64,000 bases of DNA from Streptomyces guryensis (GTDB lineage: Bacteria > Actinomycetota > Actinomycetes > Streptomycetales > Streptomycetaceae), in assembly GCF_021261325.1 (NCBI RefSeq), contig NZ_JAJSBI010000032.1, positions 1-64,000 of the forward strand, written 5' to 3'. Made by a program: the position numbers and the translations under genes. Positions 10,231 to 19,450 of the stretch are shown here, piece after piece. Every line of letters begins with the position of its first letter. The stretch's first letter is position 1. The notes beneath the pieces were generated by a model. That model was not told the origin of the DNA and made no database searches. It worked only from the letters and a program-made list of their open reading frames with translations.

Positions 10231-11415
10231 TCACCCCGGCTCCACGACACCCGACGACCCCGCGGACTCCGGCCAGGTCAGCAGCGCCAGGGCCCCCGCC
10301 GTGAGCAGCCCGCCGGCCAGAAAGGCGCCGCGCACTCCGACGAGGGGCAGGAGAACGCCGCCCAGCAGGGACCCGGCGGCCACGCCCACATTGAACGCTG
10401 CCGAGTTGGCCGCCAGCGCCGACTCGGTACGGCCCGGCGCCACCCGCAGCACCTGGCTCTGCGTCGCCATGAAGACGGGCGCCACCGAGGCGCCCAGCAG
10501 CATGAACAGGGCGACCGTCGCCCCCCGGCTGCTCCCGGCCGCGTACAGGCCGAGCAGCGCCGCCGCCTGCGCGGCCACCGGCACGGCGAGCGTGGCGCGC
10601 GGGAGACGCTCGAGGAGCGGCCCGGTGAGCGCGACACCGGCCAGAGCGGCCACCCCGAACGCGAACAGCACGGCGCTCACCGCGTCCTCGCCGAACCCGC
10701 TGACGTCGTCGAGGAAGGCGCCGACATACGTGAACCCGGCGAACACCCCGGTCACCGACAGCGCGGTGGTCGCGACGACGACGAGAAACCGGTGCCGGTC
10801 CGGACCGGCACCGTACGCCGCGTGACTCTCCTGGGGACGGGAGGCCGGCAACAGGGCGGCGATGACGACGAGTGAGACGAGCGCGAGCGCCCCGAGCACC
10901 GCGAACGGCGCCCGCCAGCCGCCGTGTCCGCCCAGCCACGTCCCGGCCGGCACGCCGAGTACCGTGGCCAGCGAACCACCGACCGACAACAACCCCATGA
11001 CGCGGCCGCGCCGTTCGGGCGGGAACAGACCGACCGCGACCGGTCCCACCAGCACCCAGAACGACGCCTGCGCCACCGCGGTGACCATCCGCGCGGCCAT
11101 CAGCAGCCCGTACGAGACGCTCCCCAGCGCCGACACCCAGCTGGCCGCGGCAAGCAGCCCCAGGAGTCCGGTGAGCAGATACCGGCGCGGCACCGAGCGA
11201 GTGATGCGGGCGGCCGGCAGCGACACCACGGCCACGGTCAGGCCGTAGCCGGTGACCAGCGCGCCCACCGCGCCGAGCGAGACCCGCAGATCGGCCGCCA
11301 TGAACGGGAGCAGGCCCACCGGGAGGTTCTCCGCGGTGTTGAAGGTGAACGCCGCCAGCATCAGCGCCGCGACGACGGCGGCCCTGCGCCGAGCTGTGAG
11401 ACCTACGCTGCCCAT
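10231..11415 (-). CDS. MFS exporter (DHA1/AraJ type)
   Basis: A 394-residue, 12-helix major facilitator protein with ATG start at 11415. The first helix reads LMLAAFTFNTAENLPVGLLPFMAADL, as in DHA1 drug-efflux or AraJ-like proteins. The loop 2-3 motif appears as GYGLTVAVVSLPAARITRSVPRR, and the helix 5 motif as GLLSVGGSLATVLGVPAGTWLG. The central loop contains ESHAAYGAG. The substrate is unknown. It is divergent from the DUF5937 chimera, with 120 bases between. DUF5937 ArsR-type regulators commonly sit beside such exporters, so that gene was probably its regulator before losing its DNA-binding part. Confidence 0.85.
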   Translation of the reverse strand: MGSVGLTARRRAAVVAALMLAAFTFNTAENLPVGLLPFMAADLRVSLGAVGALVTGYGLTVAVVSLPAARITRSVPRRYLLTGLLGLLAAASWVSALGSVSYGLLMAARMVTAVAQASFWVLVGPVAVGLFPPERRGRVMGLLSVGGSLATVLGVPAGTWLGGHGGWRAPFAVLGALALVSLVVIAALLPASRPQESHAAYGAGPDRHRFLVVVATTALSVTGVFAGFTYVGAFLDDVSGFGEDAVSAVLFAFGVAALAGVALTGPLLERLPRATLAVPVAAQAAALLGLYAAGSSRGATVALFMLLGASVAPVFMATQSQVLRVAPGRTESALAANSAAFNVGVAAGSLLGGVLLPLVGVRGAFLAGGLLTAGALALLTWPESAGSSGVVEPG

Positions 11416-11535
11416 CCAGGTGCCCTCCGGGGTGTCGGGAAACAGCCGGGCAAGCGTGCCGGGGCCGGGCGAGCGCTTCTACTGTTTCGATCCGGACCGA
11501 ATCGGATCCGCCGGGAACCGCTCACGGAGGCCGTC

Positions 11536-13317
11536 TTGCCGCTGATCCTGCACCTGGGCGCCGTCGACCTGACACGCTGCCGGTTCGCGATCTCGCCGCT
11601 GTGCCAGACCCACGAGGCCCTGCGCATGCTGCGCCGACCCGCCCGGCACGGCTACCACCACGCCTGGCTGCGCCGTCTGCGCCGTACGCTCGCCGGGCTC
11701 GACCTGTCGCCCCTGTGGCTGTTCGTCTCACGGGTCGGCGGCTACACCCCGGACTTCCTGGGCGCGCCTCCCGACGAGCCGTACCCCTCCATCGAAGACG
11801 AACTGGCCCGGATGCGCGCCACCGACCCGGCTCTGGCCCGCGTGGAGATGGTCCGCTCGCTCGCCGGCACGCCGGGCCTCGCCGAGTCACCGCAGGGCCG
11901 CGCCGCACTCGACGACCCCGCCCAGGCCGTGCGCCGCCTGGCCGACCTCACCGAACTCGCCTGGCACGCCCTGATCGCCCCGGACTGGCCCCGCCACCGT
12001 GCCGTCCTCGCGGCCGACATCGCCCATCGCTCACGGGAGGCGGCCGACGGCGGCCTCGACGCGCTGCTCGCCGGCCTGCACCCCGGCATCGGCTGGGCCG
12101 GCCACCGGCTCACCCTCAGCATGTACCGCGACCACGCGGACGCACAACTCCCCGACGGGCGGGGCATCCTGCTCATGCCCAGCGTGTTCGTCTGGCCGGA
12201 CGTGGTCAGCGGTTTCGCCCGCGCCGCGCGGCAGCGGCAGCGACTCGTTCTCGACTTGACCGACGTCCAGTTGGTGAGCGCCGCCGCCCGCCGAACCCTC
12301 CGGATCGCCACCGACCATCTGGCCCACGAGCCGCTGGCCGTGGTCGCCGCGACGCCCTCGATCCGCGGTGTGCTGGAGCAGTCGAACCTCGCCGGCATCC
12401 GCCTGTACGACACTCTCGCCGACGCGCTGGCCTCCCCGCCGCGGCCGTCCCCCACCCGCAACGAGCCGACGGCGAGCGGGACCGGCAGGACGCCCGCGGA
12501 AGCCGGGAATCTGCCACGAGAGGTGTTCGGACTGCGCGCCAAGGCCCGCTCCAGCGGCCTCATCGGTATCGCCCAGGGCATCCTGATCGAACGCTATGAC
12601 CTGCCGGACCCGCCTGCCGCGTTCGCCCTGCTGCGGGAGGCATCCCAGAACCTCAACGTGCCCCTGCGCGTGCTCGCATCCGCCGTGATCACGGCCCCGC
12701 CGCCCCAGACGACCCGAAAGTGGTTCACCGGACGCACCACCCACGCCGCGCCCCCCGCCGCCGCGTTGCTGCACACCTACGGCGTCGATGCCTCCGACCG
12801 GCGGCGGGTTCTCACCTCCGCTCTCGACGAGGCGGTGGCTCTGTCCGACGCGGACGCGGGCGAACTGCATCTGACCGACCTGGCCCAGGACGACGCGCTC
12901 GTCCTCGAGGAGCATCAGGGGCTCGACGCCCCCTACTGGGACCAGGTCTCCCTCGTCACCGAGCCGCCGCCCGTGTGCGCCCAGGCACAACGGCGGGGCG
13001 AGGCCGTCACCGTCGTCGACGTTGCCGAAAGCCCCGACCTCTCGGCCCACCCGGCAGGCCGCGCGCTCCTCGAGGCCGGCAGCCACGCCGTCCACAGCAG
13101 GCCGCTGACCACCGCCGACGGACGCTGCACCGGCACGCTGACCCTGCACCGGGACCCGACGGGCGCCTGGCTGACGGGTGAGCAGGAGCGGGCCCTCGGC
13201 ACCCTGGCGGCGGAGGTGGCGGCCTGGCGCTCCTGGTACCGACGGGCCGTGGTGCTGGACGCACTCGAATACCTCCACCAGCACCGAGGAACGGTTCTCA
13301 CACAAGACGAAAGATGA
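11536..13317 (+). CDS. DUF5937-STAS-ANTAR-GAF chimeric protein
   Basis: A 593-residue protein. A TTG at 11536 was chosen as start because ACGGAGG lies five bases before it and gives MPLILHLGAVDLTRCRFAIS, the N-terminus of DUF5937 ArsR-like regulators. Residues 1-227 follow that family through PSVFVWPDVVSGF. The family's C-terminal winged helix is then missing. Instead RQRQRLVLDLTDVQLVSAA (233-251) opens in mid-STAS domain: the second half, ending near 298, is recognisable but the first strand and helix are absent. An ANTAR domain (about 332-385, LIGIAQGILIERYDLPDPPAAF) and a GAF domain (about 408-565) follow. It looks like an in-frame deletion fusion of two genes. The SpoIIE phosphatase downstream would be a natural partner of the STAS half. 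Function of the product is unknown. Confidence 0.8.
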   Translation: MPLILHLGAVDLTRCRFAISPLCQTHEALRMLRRPARHGYHHAWLRRLRRTLAGLDLSPLWLFVSRVGGYTPDFLGAPPDEPYPSIEDELARMRATDPALARVEMVRSLAGTPGLAESPQGRAALDDPAQAVRRLADLTELAWHALIAPDWPRHRAVLAADIAHRSREAADGGLDALLAGLHPGIGWAGHRLTLSMYRDHADAQLPDGRGILLMPSVFVWPDVVSGFARAARQRQRLVLDLTDVQLVSAAARRTLRIATDHLAHEPLAVVAATPSIRGVLEQSNLAGIRLYDTLADALASPPRPSPTRNEPTASGTGRTPAEAGNLPREVFGLRAKARSSGLIGIAQGILIERYDLPDPPAAFALLREASQNLNVPLRVLASAVITAPPPQTTRKWFTGRTTHAAPPAAALLHTYGVDASDRRRVLTSALDEAVALSDADAGELHLTDLAQDDALVLEEHQGLDAPYWDQVSLVTEPPPVCAQAQRRGEAVTVVDVAESPDLSAHPAGRALLEAGSHAVHSRPLTTADGRCTGTLTLHRDPTGAWLTGEQERALGTLAAEVAAWRSWYRRAVVLDALEYLHQHRGTVLTQDER

Positions 13318-13521
13318 CGGCGGCAGCACACGTCCTGTGTCTGATCGCCACAGAAGGCAGGACACGGGCGGATCGATCAGCCGCGAGCGGCGCCCGTCGG
13401 CACCCTGCTTTTGTGTGGCTCCACCTGGGAACTCGTCGAACGCAAGAAACGCCGACCCGGCACGGGTCGCAGACCGACCCGACGGGCACCTCGGGCACCG
13501 GATGTTCGACAGGAGGGCGCG

Positions 13522-15684
13522 GTGAGCCAGAGCGACGCCACGACGGATACCGCATCCGAGCCGGTCGACACGGTGCTGCTGGACGTGGTCCGGGAGTGCG
13601 GTGCGTCCAGGGGCCTGCTCTACGTCCTGCCGAGGAACGGTGACGCCCTGTGGCTGGTGGCGCTGACGGGGACGCCCCGCGAAATGGCCGTTCCGTGGAC
13701 CCGGGTGGGCCTGGCGGACACGATTCCGGTGGCGGACGCCGTGCGGGCCGGCCGCCTCGTGTGGATCGGCGACATGGAGGACATGGCCCGCCGCTACCCG
13801 CGCACCTCACTCGTGCTGCCGTACGCCTTCGCCCTGGCGGCCGCCCCTCTCGCCGCACGGGGCTCGGTCGTGGGCGGGCTGGTGCTGCTGTGGCCGGCCG
13901 CTCATCCGGCGCGGCTCAGCGGTGCGGAGCGCGCGGCCATCGATGCCGGTTGCCGGCGACTGGGGCCCCTGCTGCACCGCGCGGCCGACCGCGACGGGCT
14001 GCGTCCGCGGGGTGAACCGCGGATCCTGCCGCACCCTTCGCGGGCCCGTGCCCTGCGGGTCGAGGGGAGCGAGCAGGCGGCGTTCATCGCCCGGTTGCCG
14101 GGCGGTGCGTGCGCGTTGGACGACACCGGCCGGTTCACCTTCGTGACGCCCGAGGCGTCGCTCCTCCTCGGTGCCGACGCCGACACCCTGCTGGGCGCCC
14201 TGCCATGGGAAGCGCTGCCTTGGATGGACGTCCCCGAGATCGAGGACCACTACCGGGCGACGCTGGTGAGCGAACGGCCCACCACCTTCAGCGCGGTGCG
14301 CCCACCGGACACCCGCCTGACCTTCGCGCTGTACCCGGACCCGTCCGGCATCAGTGTGCGGATCACCCGCAGCGACCTGCGCGACGAACTGTCGCCGACC
14401 GCGGGGGGTTCCCAGAGTCCCCCCGCCAGGACGACAGAGCCGACCGCGGGTGGACCCAGCCGGGCCGGCTCCCTCTACCACCTGATGCACATGGCCGCCA
14501 CACTCACCGAGGCTCTCGGCGTGCAGGACGTGGTGGACCAGGCGGCCGACCAGCTCATGCCCGCCCTCGGCGCCACGGCCATGGCTGTGATGGCGCCACG
14601 CGGCGGCAGGCTGAGGATCCTCGGCCACCGCGGCTACGACGCCGAGCTCATGGAACGCTTCGACAACTTGCCCCTGAACGCCGACACGCCCGCCGTACGC
14701 GTGATGGAGACCGGCAGCCCGCATTTCTTCAGAAGCTTTTCCGCACTCCGGCGGTCGTATCCCGCAGCCGTCCAATTCGACGACAAGGCGTCCTGGGCGT
14801 TTCTCCCACTCATCGCCTCGGGCCGGGCCGTCGGTTCGCTCGTCCTCGCCTACGACCGCCCCCGGCAGTTCCCGGCGACCGAGCGCGCGGTGATCACCGC
14901 GCTGGCCGGCCTCGTCGGCCAGGCCCTCGAACGGGGTCGTCTCTACGACACCCAGTTCGCCGTGGCCCATCAGCTCCAGGCCGCACTGCTGCCCCGTCAC
15001 CTGCCCTCCCTGCCCGGGCTGCGAGTCACCGCCCGCTACCGTCCGGCCGGTCATGGTGTGGAGGTCGGCGGTGACTTCTACGACCTCATCCGCCTCAGCG
15101 ACACCACCGTCGCCGCCGCGATCGGTGATGTCCAAGGGCACGACATCGACGCGGCGGCCCTGATGGGACAGGTCCGCACCGCAGTGCACAGCCAGGCGGC
15201 GGCCGGTGCCTCCCCGGGAGACGTGCTCGGCCGGACCAACCGGCTGCTCGTCGGGCTGGACCCAGGTCGGTTCGCCAGTTGCCTCTACGCCCACCTGGAT
15301 CTCGGCCGCCACGGCCTCTGCCTGGCCAGCGCAGGCCACCCGCCCGCCGTACTGCGGCACCCGGACGGCCACACCGACGTACTGAGCCCCCCTCCCGGAC
15401 TGCTCCTCGGCATCGACCACCAGGCCGACTACCTGGCCGCCGAATTCCCCCTGCACCCCGGCTGCGACCTCGTCCTGTACACGGACGGGCTCATCGAACG
15501 GCCGGGCGTCGACCTGGACGACGCCATCAGCGCACTCGCGGAGCTCGTCGCACGCACCGATCCCCGAGATCCCGACGCCCTGGCCGACGCACTCATCCGG
15601 CACGCCTCCGATCCAGCCGACGACCTCGCCCTGCTCATCGTCCACCTCAACGGGCCCCCGCCTGACCAGGCCGGGGCCGACTGA
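13522..15684 (+). CDS. GAF-PAS-GAF-SpoIIE (PP2C) protein phosphatase
   Basis: A 720-residue cytoplasmic protein from the GTG at 13522, which has AGGAGGG five bases upstream. An N-terminal GAF-like domain (about 1-165) is followed by a PAS-like segment (about 190-285, GGACALDDTGRFTFVTPEASLLLG), a second GAF (about 315-470, SLYHLMHMAATLTEALGVQDVVDQA) and a PP2C domain of SpoIIE type (about 485-715). The metal-binding motifs GVEVGGDFYDL, AIGDVQGHDIDAAALM, LYTDGLIERPG and ASDPADDLALL are present. Such enzymes dephosphorylate STAS anti-anti-sigma proteins and so release SigB-type factors. The gene lies 205 bases after the STAS-containing chimera. No HATPase domain is attached, unlike the phosphatase at 33327. 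Confidence 0.87.
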   Translation: MSQSDATTDTASEPVDTVLLDVVRECGASRGLLYVLPRNGDALWLVALTGTPREMAVPWTRVGLADTIPVADAVRAGRLVWIGDMEDMARRYPRTSLVLPYAFALAAAPLAARGSVVGGLVLLWPAAHPARLSGAERAAIDAGCRRLGPLLHRAADRDGLRPRGEPRILPHPSRARALRVEGSEQAAFIARLPGGACALDDTGRFTFVTPEASLLLGADADTLLGALPWEALPWMDVPEIEDHYRATLVSERPTTFSAVRPPDTRLTFALYPDPSGISVRITRSDLRDELSPTAGGSQSPPARTTEPTAGGPSRAGSLYHLMHMAATLTEALGVQDVVDQAADQLMPALGATAMAVMAPRGGRLRILGHRGYDAELMERFDNLPLNADTPAVRVMETGSPHFFRSFSALRRSYPAAVQFDDKASWAFLPLIASGRAVGSLVLAYDRPRQFPATERAVITALAGLVGQALERGRLYDTQFAVAHQLQAALLPRHLPSLPGLRVTARYRPAGHGVEVGGDFYDLIRLSDTTVAAAIGDVQGHDIDAAALMGQVRTAVHSQAAAGASPGDVLGRTNRLLVGLDPGRFASCLYAHLDLGRHGLCLASAGHPPAVLRHPDGHTDVLSPPPGLLLGIDHQADYLAAEFPLHPGCDLVLYTDGLIERPGVDLDDAISALAELVARTDPRDPDALADALIRHASDPADDLALLIVHLNGPPPDQAGAD

Positions 15685-15813
15685 CACCGTCCGCCGACCG
15701 GGATCCGGACCGTGTCGCGCCGTGGCCCGGGGGTACCCGGGCGTACACGCGAGCAGGGGCAGAGAATTCTGCTCGTGCCCTGCCCGACGCCGGGAAGTGC
15801 GAAGGGAGCGCCC

Positions 15814-16515
15814 ATGGTGCACAACGCGCACGACACGGCCCGCACCGACGACTCGGGCCCTTCCGACGTGCGGCTCGCCCCGGGAAAGCCGCCGCCTGCC
15901 CCGCCGACCGAGAATGACCTGCCCCCTGACCGCACCCAGGCGATCCTGGAAGCGGCCAAACAGGTCGCCGCTCTCCTCAAGCGGAAGGACCACGGATTCG
16001 CGCTGGCCGGGAGCGTGGCGGCCTACGCCCACGGCAGCAGCGGAAGGCTGCAGCACGACGTCGACTTCTGCGTCCTTCCCGACGACGCCGACGCCGTGGC
16101 GGCCACGCTGCGCGAGGGCGGTCTCACCGTTCGCGCGGCTCCGGAGGACTGGCTGCTGAAGGCCGGCTGCCTCGGCCAGAGCGTCGACATCATCTTCGAA
16201 CTGTCCCACCGGCCCGTCACCCCGGAACTGCTCTCACGCGCCCGGGAACTGCCCGTCGACTCGGTGCACATGCCGGTGCTCTCGCCGACAGACGTGCTGG
16301 TGAGCCTGCTCAACGCCTTCTCGGAACACCACTGCGACTTCGGGGCCGTACTCCCCGTCGCCCGCTCGCTGCGGGAGAAGGCCGACTGGAAGGAGGTACG
16401 GCGAAGCTGCGGGGACCAGCCCATGCCCGCGGCCTTCCTGTTCCTCCTGGACCGCCTGAGCGTCATCGATCCCGAGCCGGAGCATCGACCCGGATCCTCG
16501 AAGGTACAGCCATGA
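15814..16515 (+). CDS. Nucleotidyltransferase-fold protein
   Basis: A 233-residue protein from ATG 15814 with GAAGGGAGC upstream. After a proline-rich N-terminus (residues 1-45) comes a nucleotidyltransferase (MNT/DUF6036-like) core. GFALAGSVAAYAHGSSGR (about 68-85) is the GS helix, and LQHDVDFCV supplies the paired aspartates (DVD) of the metal site, with VDIIFEL as a third acidic strand. The substrate is unknown; relatives include kanamycin nucleotidyltransferase-like and AbiEii-type enzymes. Its stop overlaps the BON gene start (ATGA, 16512-16515), which in turn overlaps the phosphoesterase gene, so three proteins are coupled in translation. Confidence 0.72.
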   Translation: MVHNAHDTARTDDSGPSDVRLAPGKPPPAPPTENDLPPDRTQAILEAAKQVAALLKRKDHGFALAGSVAAYAHGSSGRLQHDVDFCVLPDDADAVAATLREGGLTVRAAPEDWLLKAGCLGQSVDIIFELSHRPVTPELLSRARELPVDSVHMPVLSPTDVLVSLLNAFSEHHCDFGAVLPVARSLREKADWKEVRRSCGDQPMPAAFLFLLDRLSVIDPEPEHRPGSSKVQP

Positions 16516-16796
16516 ACGAGCACACGGTCCGGTCCCGATCCGGCGCGCCGACCGTGGGCCTCGACTACCGCGTCGCCCACCTGACCGAATGTTTCGCGGC
16601 CGGCCTCCCCGGCGAACTCGGTGTACGAGCCGAACTGCGCGGCGAGGCCGTCCTGCTCACCGGCACGGTCCCCTCGGCCCGGTGCCGTGAGGACATCATG
16701 CGCATCGCCCGTGAGGCCTTCCCGGACGTGCCGCTGCACTGCGACATCGTCACCGCGCGAACCGCCCCGCCCGACGACGCGGAGGACCTCGAATGA
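16512..16796 (+). CDS. Small BON-domain protein
   Basis: A 94-residue protein, essentially one BON domain: DYRVAHLTECFAAGLPGELG, then VRAELRGEAVLLTGTVPSARCREDIMRIAREAFPDV with the family glycine in LTGTV. BON domains occur in periplasmic and membrane-binding proteins such as OsmY, but this one has no signal peptide, so it should be cytoplasmic. It sits between a nucleotidyltransferase and a metallophosphoesterase, with ATGA overlaps at both ends, which argues that it works with them, perhaps as an adaptor. That role is inference. Confidence 0.72.
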   Translation: MNEHTVRSRSGAPTVGLDYRVAHLTECFAAGLPGELGVRAELRGEAVLLTGTVPSARCREDIMRIAREAFPDVPLHCDIVTARTAPPDDAEDLE

Positions 16797-17545
16797 CCCG
16801 CGTGGCAGCCGTCGGGGACATTCACCTGGGGCCGGAGAGCCACGGTGTGCTCCGCCCCGCGTTCGAGACGCTGCCCGGCTGCGCCGATGTCCTGCTGCTG
16901 GCCGGCGATCTCACCCGCCACGGCACACCGGAAGAGGCGCTGGTCGTGGCCCAGGAGCTCAAGGAACTGGCGGTCCCGGTCGTCGCGGTCCTCGGCAACC
17001 ACGACCATCACGGCGGATGCCCGGACGAGGTGACAGCCGTCCTCGAGGACTACGGCGTGCGGGTCCTGGAAGGGCGCTCCACCGTGGTCACCAGCGGCGG
17101 CACCCGGGTCGGGATCGCGGGGACCAAAGGGTTCGGGGGCGGATTCGCGGGCAGGTGCGCGGGAGAGTTCGGCGAGCCCGTCATGAAGGAGTTCGTCCGA
17201 TACTCACGCCGGTGCGCGGACGGCCTGCGGGCCGGACTGCGGGAACTGGCCGCGGCGGAGTGCGACGTGCGGATCGCGCTGACCCATTTCTCGCCCGTAC
17301 CGGACACGCTGGCGGGAGAGCCTCTGGAGATCTATCCGTTCCTCGGAAGCTATCTGCTGGCCGAGGCGATAGACGCCGAGGGCGCCGAACTCGCCGTCCA
17401 CGGACACGCCCATTCCGGCACCGAGCACGGGATGACCAGCGGCGGAGTGCAGGTGCGCAATGTGGCACAGCCCGTCATCCGGCGGGCGTTTCACGTCTAC
17501 AACCTCCCGGCGCGTGAAACGTACCGGGAAGCGGAGCGCCTCTGA
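16793..17545 (+). CDS. Calcineurin-like metallophosphoesterase
   Basis: A 250-residue cytoplasmic phosphoesterase. All metal-ligand motifs are visible: GDIHLG (8-13), AGDLTRHG (41-48), GNHDHHGG (67-74), THFSP and HGHAHSG near residues 203-209. The C-terminal part (VRNVAQPVIRRAFHVYNLP) is typical of single-domain Icc-like enzymes. It is the third gene of the coupled nucleotidyltransferase-BON-phosphoesterase operon, its ATG overlapping the BON stop. The pairing of a nucleotide transferase with a phosphoesterase suggests opposing reactions on one substrate, which is inference. It converges on a decayed oxidoreductase gene. Confidence 0.83.
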   Translation: MTRVAAVGDIHLGPESHGVLRPAFETLPGCADVLLLAGDLTRHGTPEEALVVAQELKELAVPVVAVLGNHDHHGGCPDEVTAVLEDYGVRVLEGRSTVVTSGGTRVGIAGTKGFGGGFAGRCAGEFGEPVMKEFVRYSRRCADGLRAGLRELAAAECDVRIALTHFSPVPDTLAGEPLEIYPFLGSYLLAEAIDAEGAELAVHGHAHSGTEHGMTSGGVQVRNVAQPVIRRAFHVYNLPARETYREAERL

Positions 17546-17568
17546 CCGGCTGTGCGCCTCACGCGGTC

Positions 17569-18932
17569 TCAGATGTCGCGCTGCTCCAACGGACGTACGG
17601 CCGGGCCCTGCAGGAGCCGCCCGTCCGGGGCGAAGCGGGAGCCGTGGCAGGGGCATTCCCAAGCCTGTTCCGCGCCGTTGAAGGCCACCAGGCAGCCGAG
17701 GTGGGTGCAGCGGGCCGAGACCGCCTGCAGCTGACCGCTCTCGTCTCGGTGGACGGCGAGCTGCCGCGCGCCCACCCGCACCACGGCCCCGCCGCCCCGC
17801 GGAATGTCCGCCGCCGCAGGCCCCGAGATCCTGGGCAGCCGGTCGCCGACGAAATGCCGGGCCACATGCGCCTGATGCTTCAGGAACGACGGTCCCTCGC
17901 GGACCACGGAGATCAGGCGGCGCGGATCGTAGAGGCCGGCCCACGGAACCTCGCGACCGTCGATGAGGTCGCTGAGCAGACGGCTCGCCATGATGCCGCC
18001 GCTCAGCCCCCAGCCGCCGAAGCCGGTCGCCACGTAGGCGTGGCGGCTGCCCGGCCGGAACGGCCCGACGAGCGGCACGGAGTCGGTGTCGTCGTTGTCC
18101 TGCGTGGCCCGGCGGTGGCTGGCCTCGGACCTCCGGGAAGTGGCCGTCGGCCCACGCGGAGAGCCGCGCGAATAGCTCCTCGACATCGGGGGTGCCGGGA
18201 GAGAAGTGCTCGCCAGTGACGATCAGCAGGCGCTTTCCGTCGCGGTACGGCGCGCTGCGCACGGACCGCGTGTTCTGCTCCGGAGTGATGTACATGCGTC
18301 GCGGCGCCCGGTCCTGGTCGATGGTGCCGGCCACGACCAGCTCGCGGGGCGGGGAGAGCCGGGTGAAGAGCAGGGCACGGTCGAAGACCGGATAGCGGGT
18401 GGCGATCACGACCTCGGCGGCGCGCACCGACACACCCGCGTCCGTCGCAAGGACGCAGGGCTCGCCACTGCCAGGCCCGCCTCCCGCGCAGCTTCCGCCT
18501 CCGCCTGCAGCTCTCCCACGAGCCGGGGGTGCTCGGCGTAGGTGTATGCCGCAGCCTCTTCCCAGCCGCTGTCGACGCCGAGTTCCTCGACGATCTCGGC
18601 GGCATGCCGGATCGCAGCATTCTGTGAGTCCGCGTACAGGCGGGCCCCTGCGGGGCCGCGGGTGCGGCGCAGGTGGTCGTAGGCCAGCGTGTGCAGAGCG
18701 GTCAGCTTGGCGGTGGTGTGGCCGGTGGCCCCCGCGGCGAGACGGTCCGCTTCCAGTACGGCCACCTCGCGTCCCCGCTGGACCAGTTCCCATGCCGTAC
18801 TCAGGCCCGCGATGCCGCCGCCGACCACCGCGACGTCGACGGTGACATCACCGGACGGCGGGGTGGAGCGGGCTCGCCCGGCGGCGCCGTCTCGAGCCAG
18901 TACGATCCGCGGAGTCCCGTCTCAGCGGTCAT
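17569..18932 (-). pseudogene. Decayed FAD oxidoreductase with Rieske domain
   Basis: Pieces of one protein are spread over three reading frames. The N-terminus (GSYWLETAPPGEPAPP) starts at 18932. The frame then changes near 18860 to VDVAVVGGGIAGLSTAWEL, the dinucleotide-binding start. Near 18470 about 50 family residues are missing and the frame changes to GEPCVLATDAGVSVRAAEVV. Near 18130 it changes again to RATQDNDDTDSVPLVGPF and continues to the end. The C-terminus keeps a good Rieske centre, CTHLGC and CPCHGS, about residues 40-60 from the end. Intact relatives are about 500-residue oxidoreductases. One missing block plus at least three frame changes point to real decay and not a single sequencing error. 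Confidence 0.8.
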
Positions 18933-19009
18933 GGCCACCGAGTTCCCGCACGGTGCTTCGGACACGCAGGTCCGCACATCCCGCCGGGCGAGCGGCACGA
19001 CCGACGTGC

Positions 19010-19294
19010 TCACGACGTGGTGCGCCCTCCGCCTCCGGTCGCACGGCGCAGCAGCCGGAAGGCCTGCAGCAGCGTGAAGGGCCACAGGCCGGCGAAGCAC
19101 CAGATGACGACCGGGTCCGCGGTGCGGATCCCCATGACGGCGAGGAACAGCGAGCCGCACGCCAGCAGCGCCACCGAGAGCGGAAGCCGGAGCCGGGAGC
19201 CCGGGTGGCGGCGCATGCTCCGGACCAGGCGACGGTCGCAGCTCAGTTCCGTTTCGATGTTCCGCAGGGCAAGACGTTCGTGCGATGACAGCAC
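19010..19294 (-). CDS. DUF3040 small membrane protein
   Basis: A 94-residue protein starting at GTG 19294 with the DUF3040 signature MLSSHERLALRNIETELSCD. Two hydrophobic segments follow, LPLSVALLACGSLFLAVMGI and PVVIWCFAGLWPFTLLQAF, so it is an inner-membrane protein with a cytoplasmic N-terminus. The function of the family is unknown. It lies just upstream of the decayed Rieske oxidoreductase and is divergent from the SRPBCC gene, with 156 bases between the start codons. Confidence 0.72.
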   Translation of the reverse strand: MLSSHERLALRNIETELSCDRRLVRSMRRHPGSRLRLPLSVALLACGSLFLAVMGIRTADPVVIWCFAGLWPFTLLQAFRLLRRATGGGGRTTS

Positions 19295-19450
19295 GACGTC
19301 ATGGGGTCTCGGTACTCAGCCATGACCCACCGGGTCCCCCGCACGGGCTGCCCGACGCCTTTCCGGGGTACCCGGTGCCACGCACACGCGCAGGAGGCCG
19401 GCCGCCCGGTGCGACCGGACTCCTGGCAGGGAGCGAGCAGGGAGGCATCG

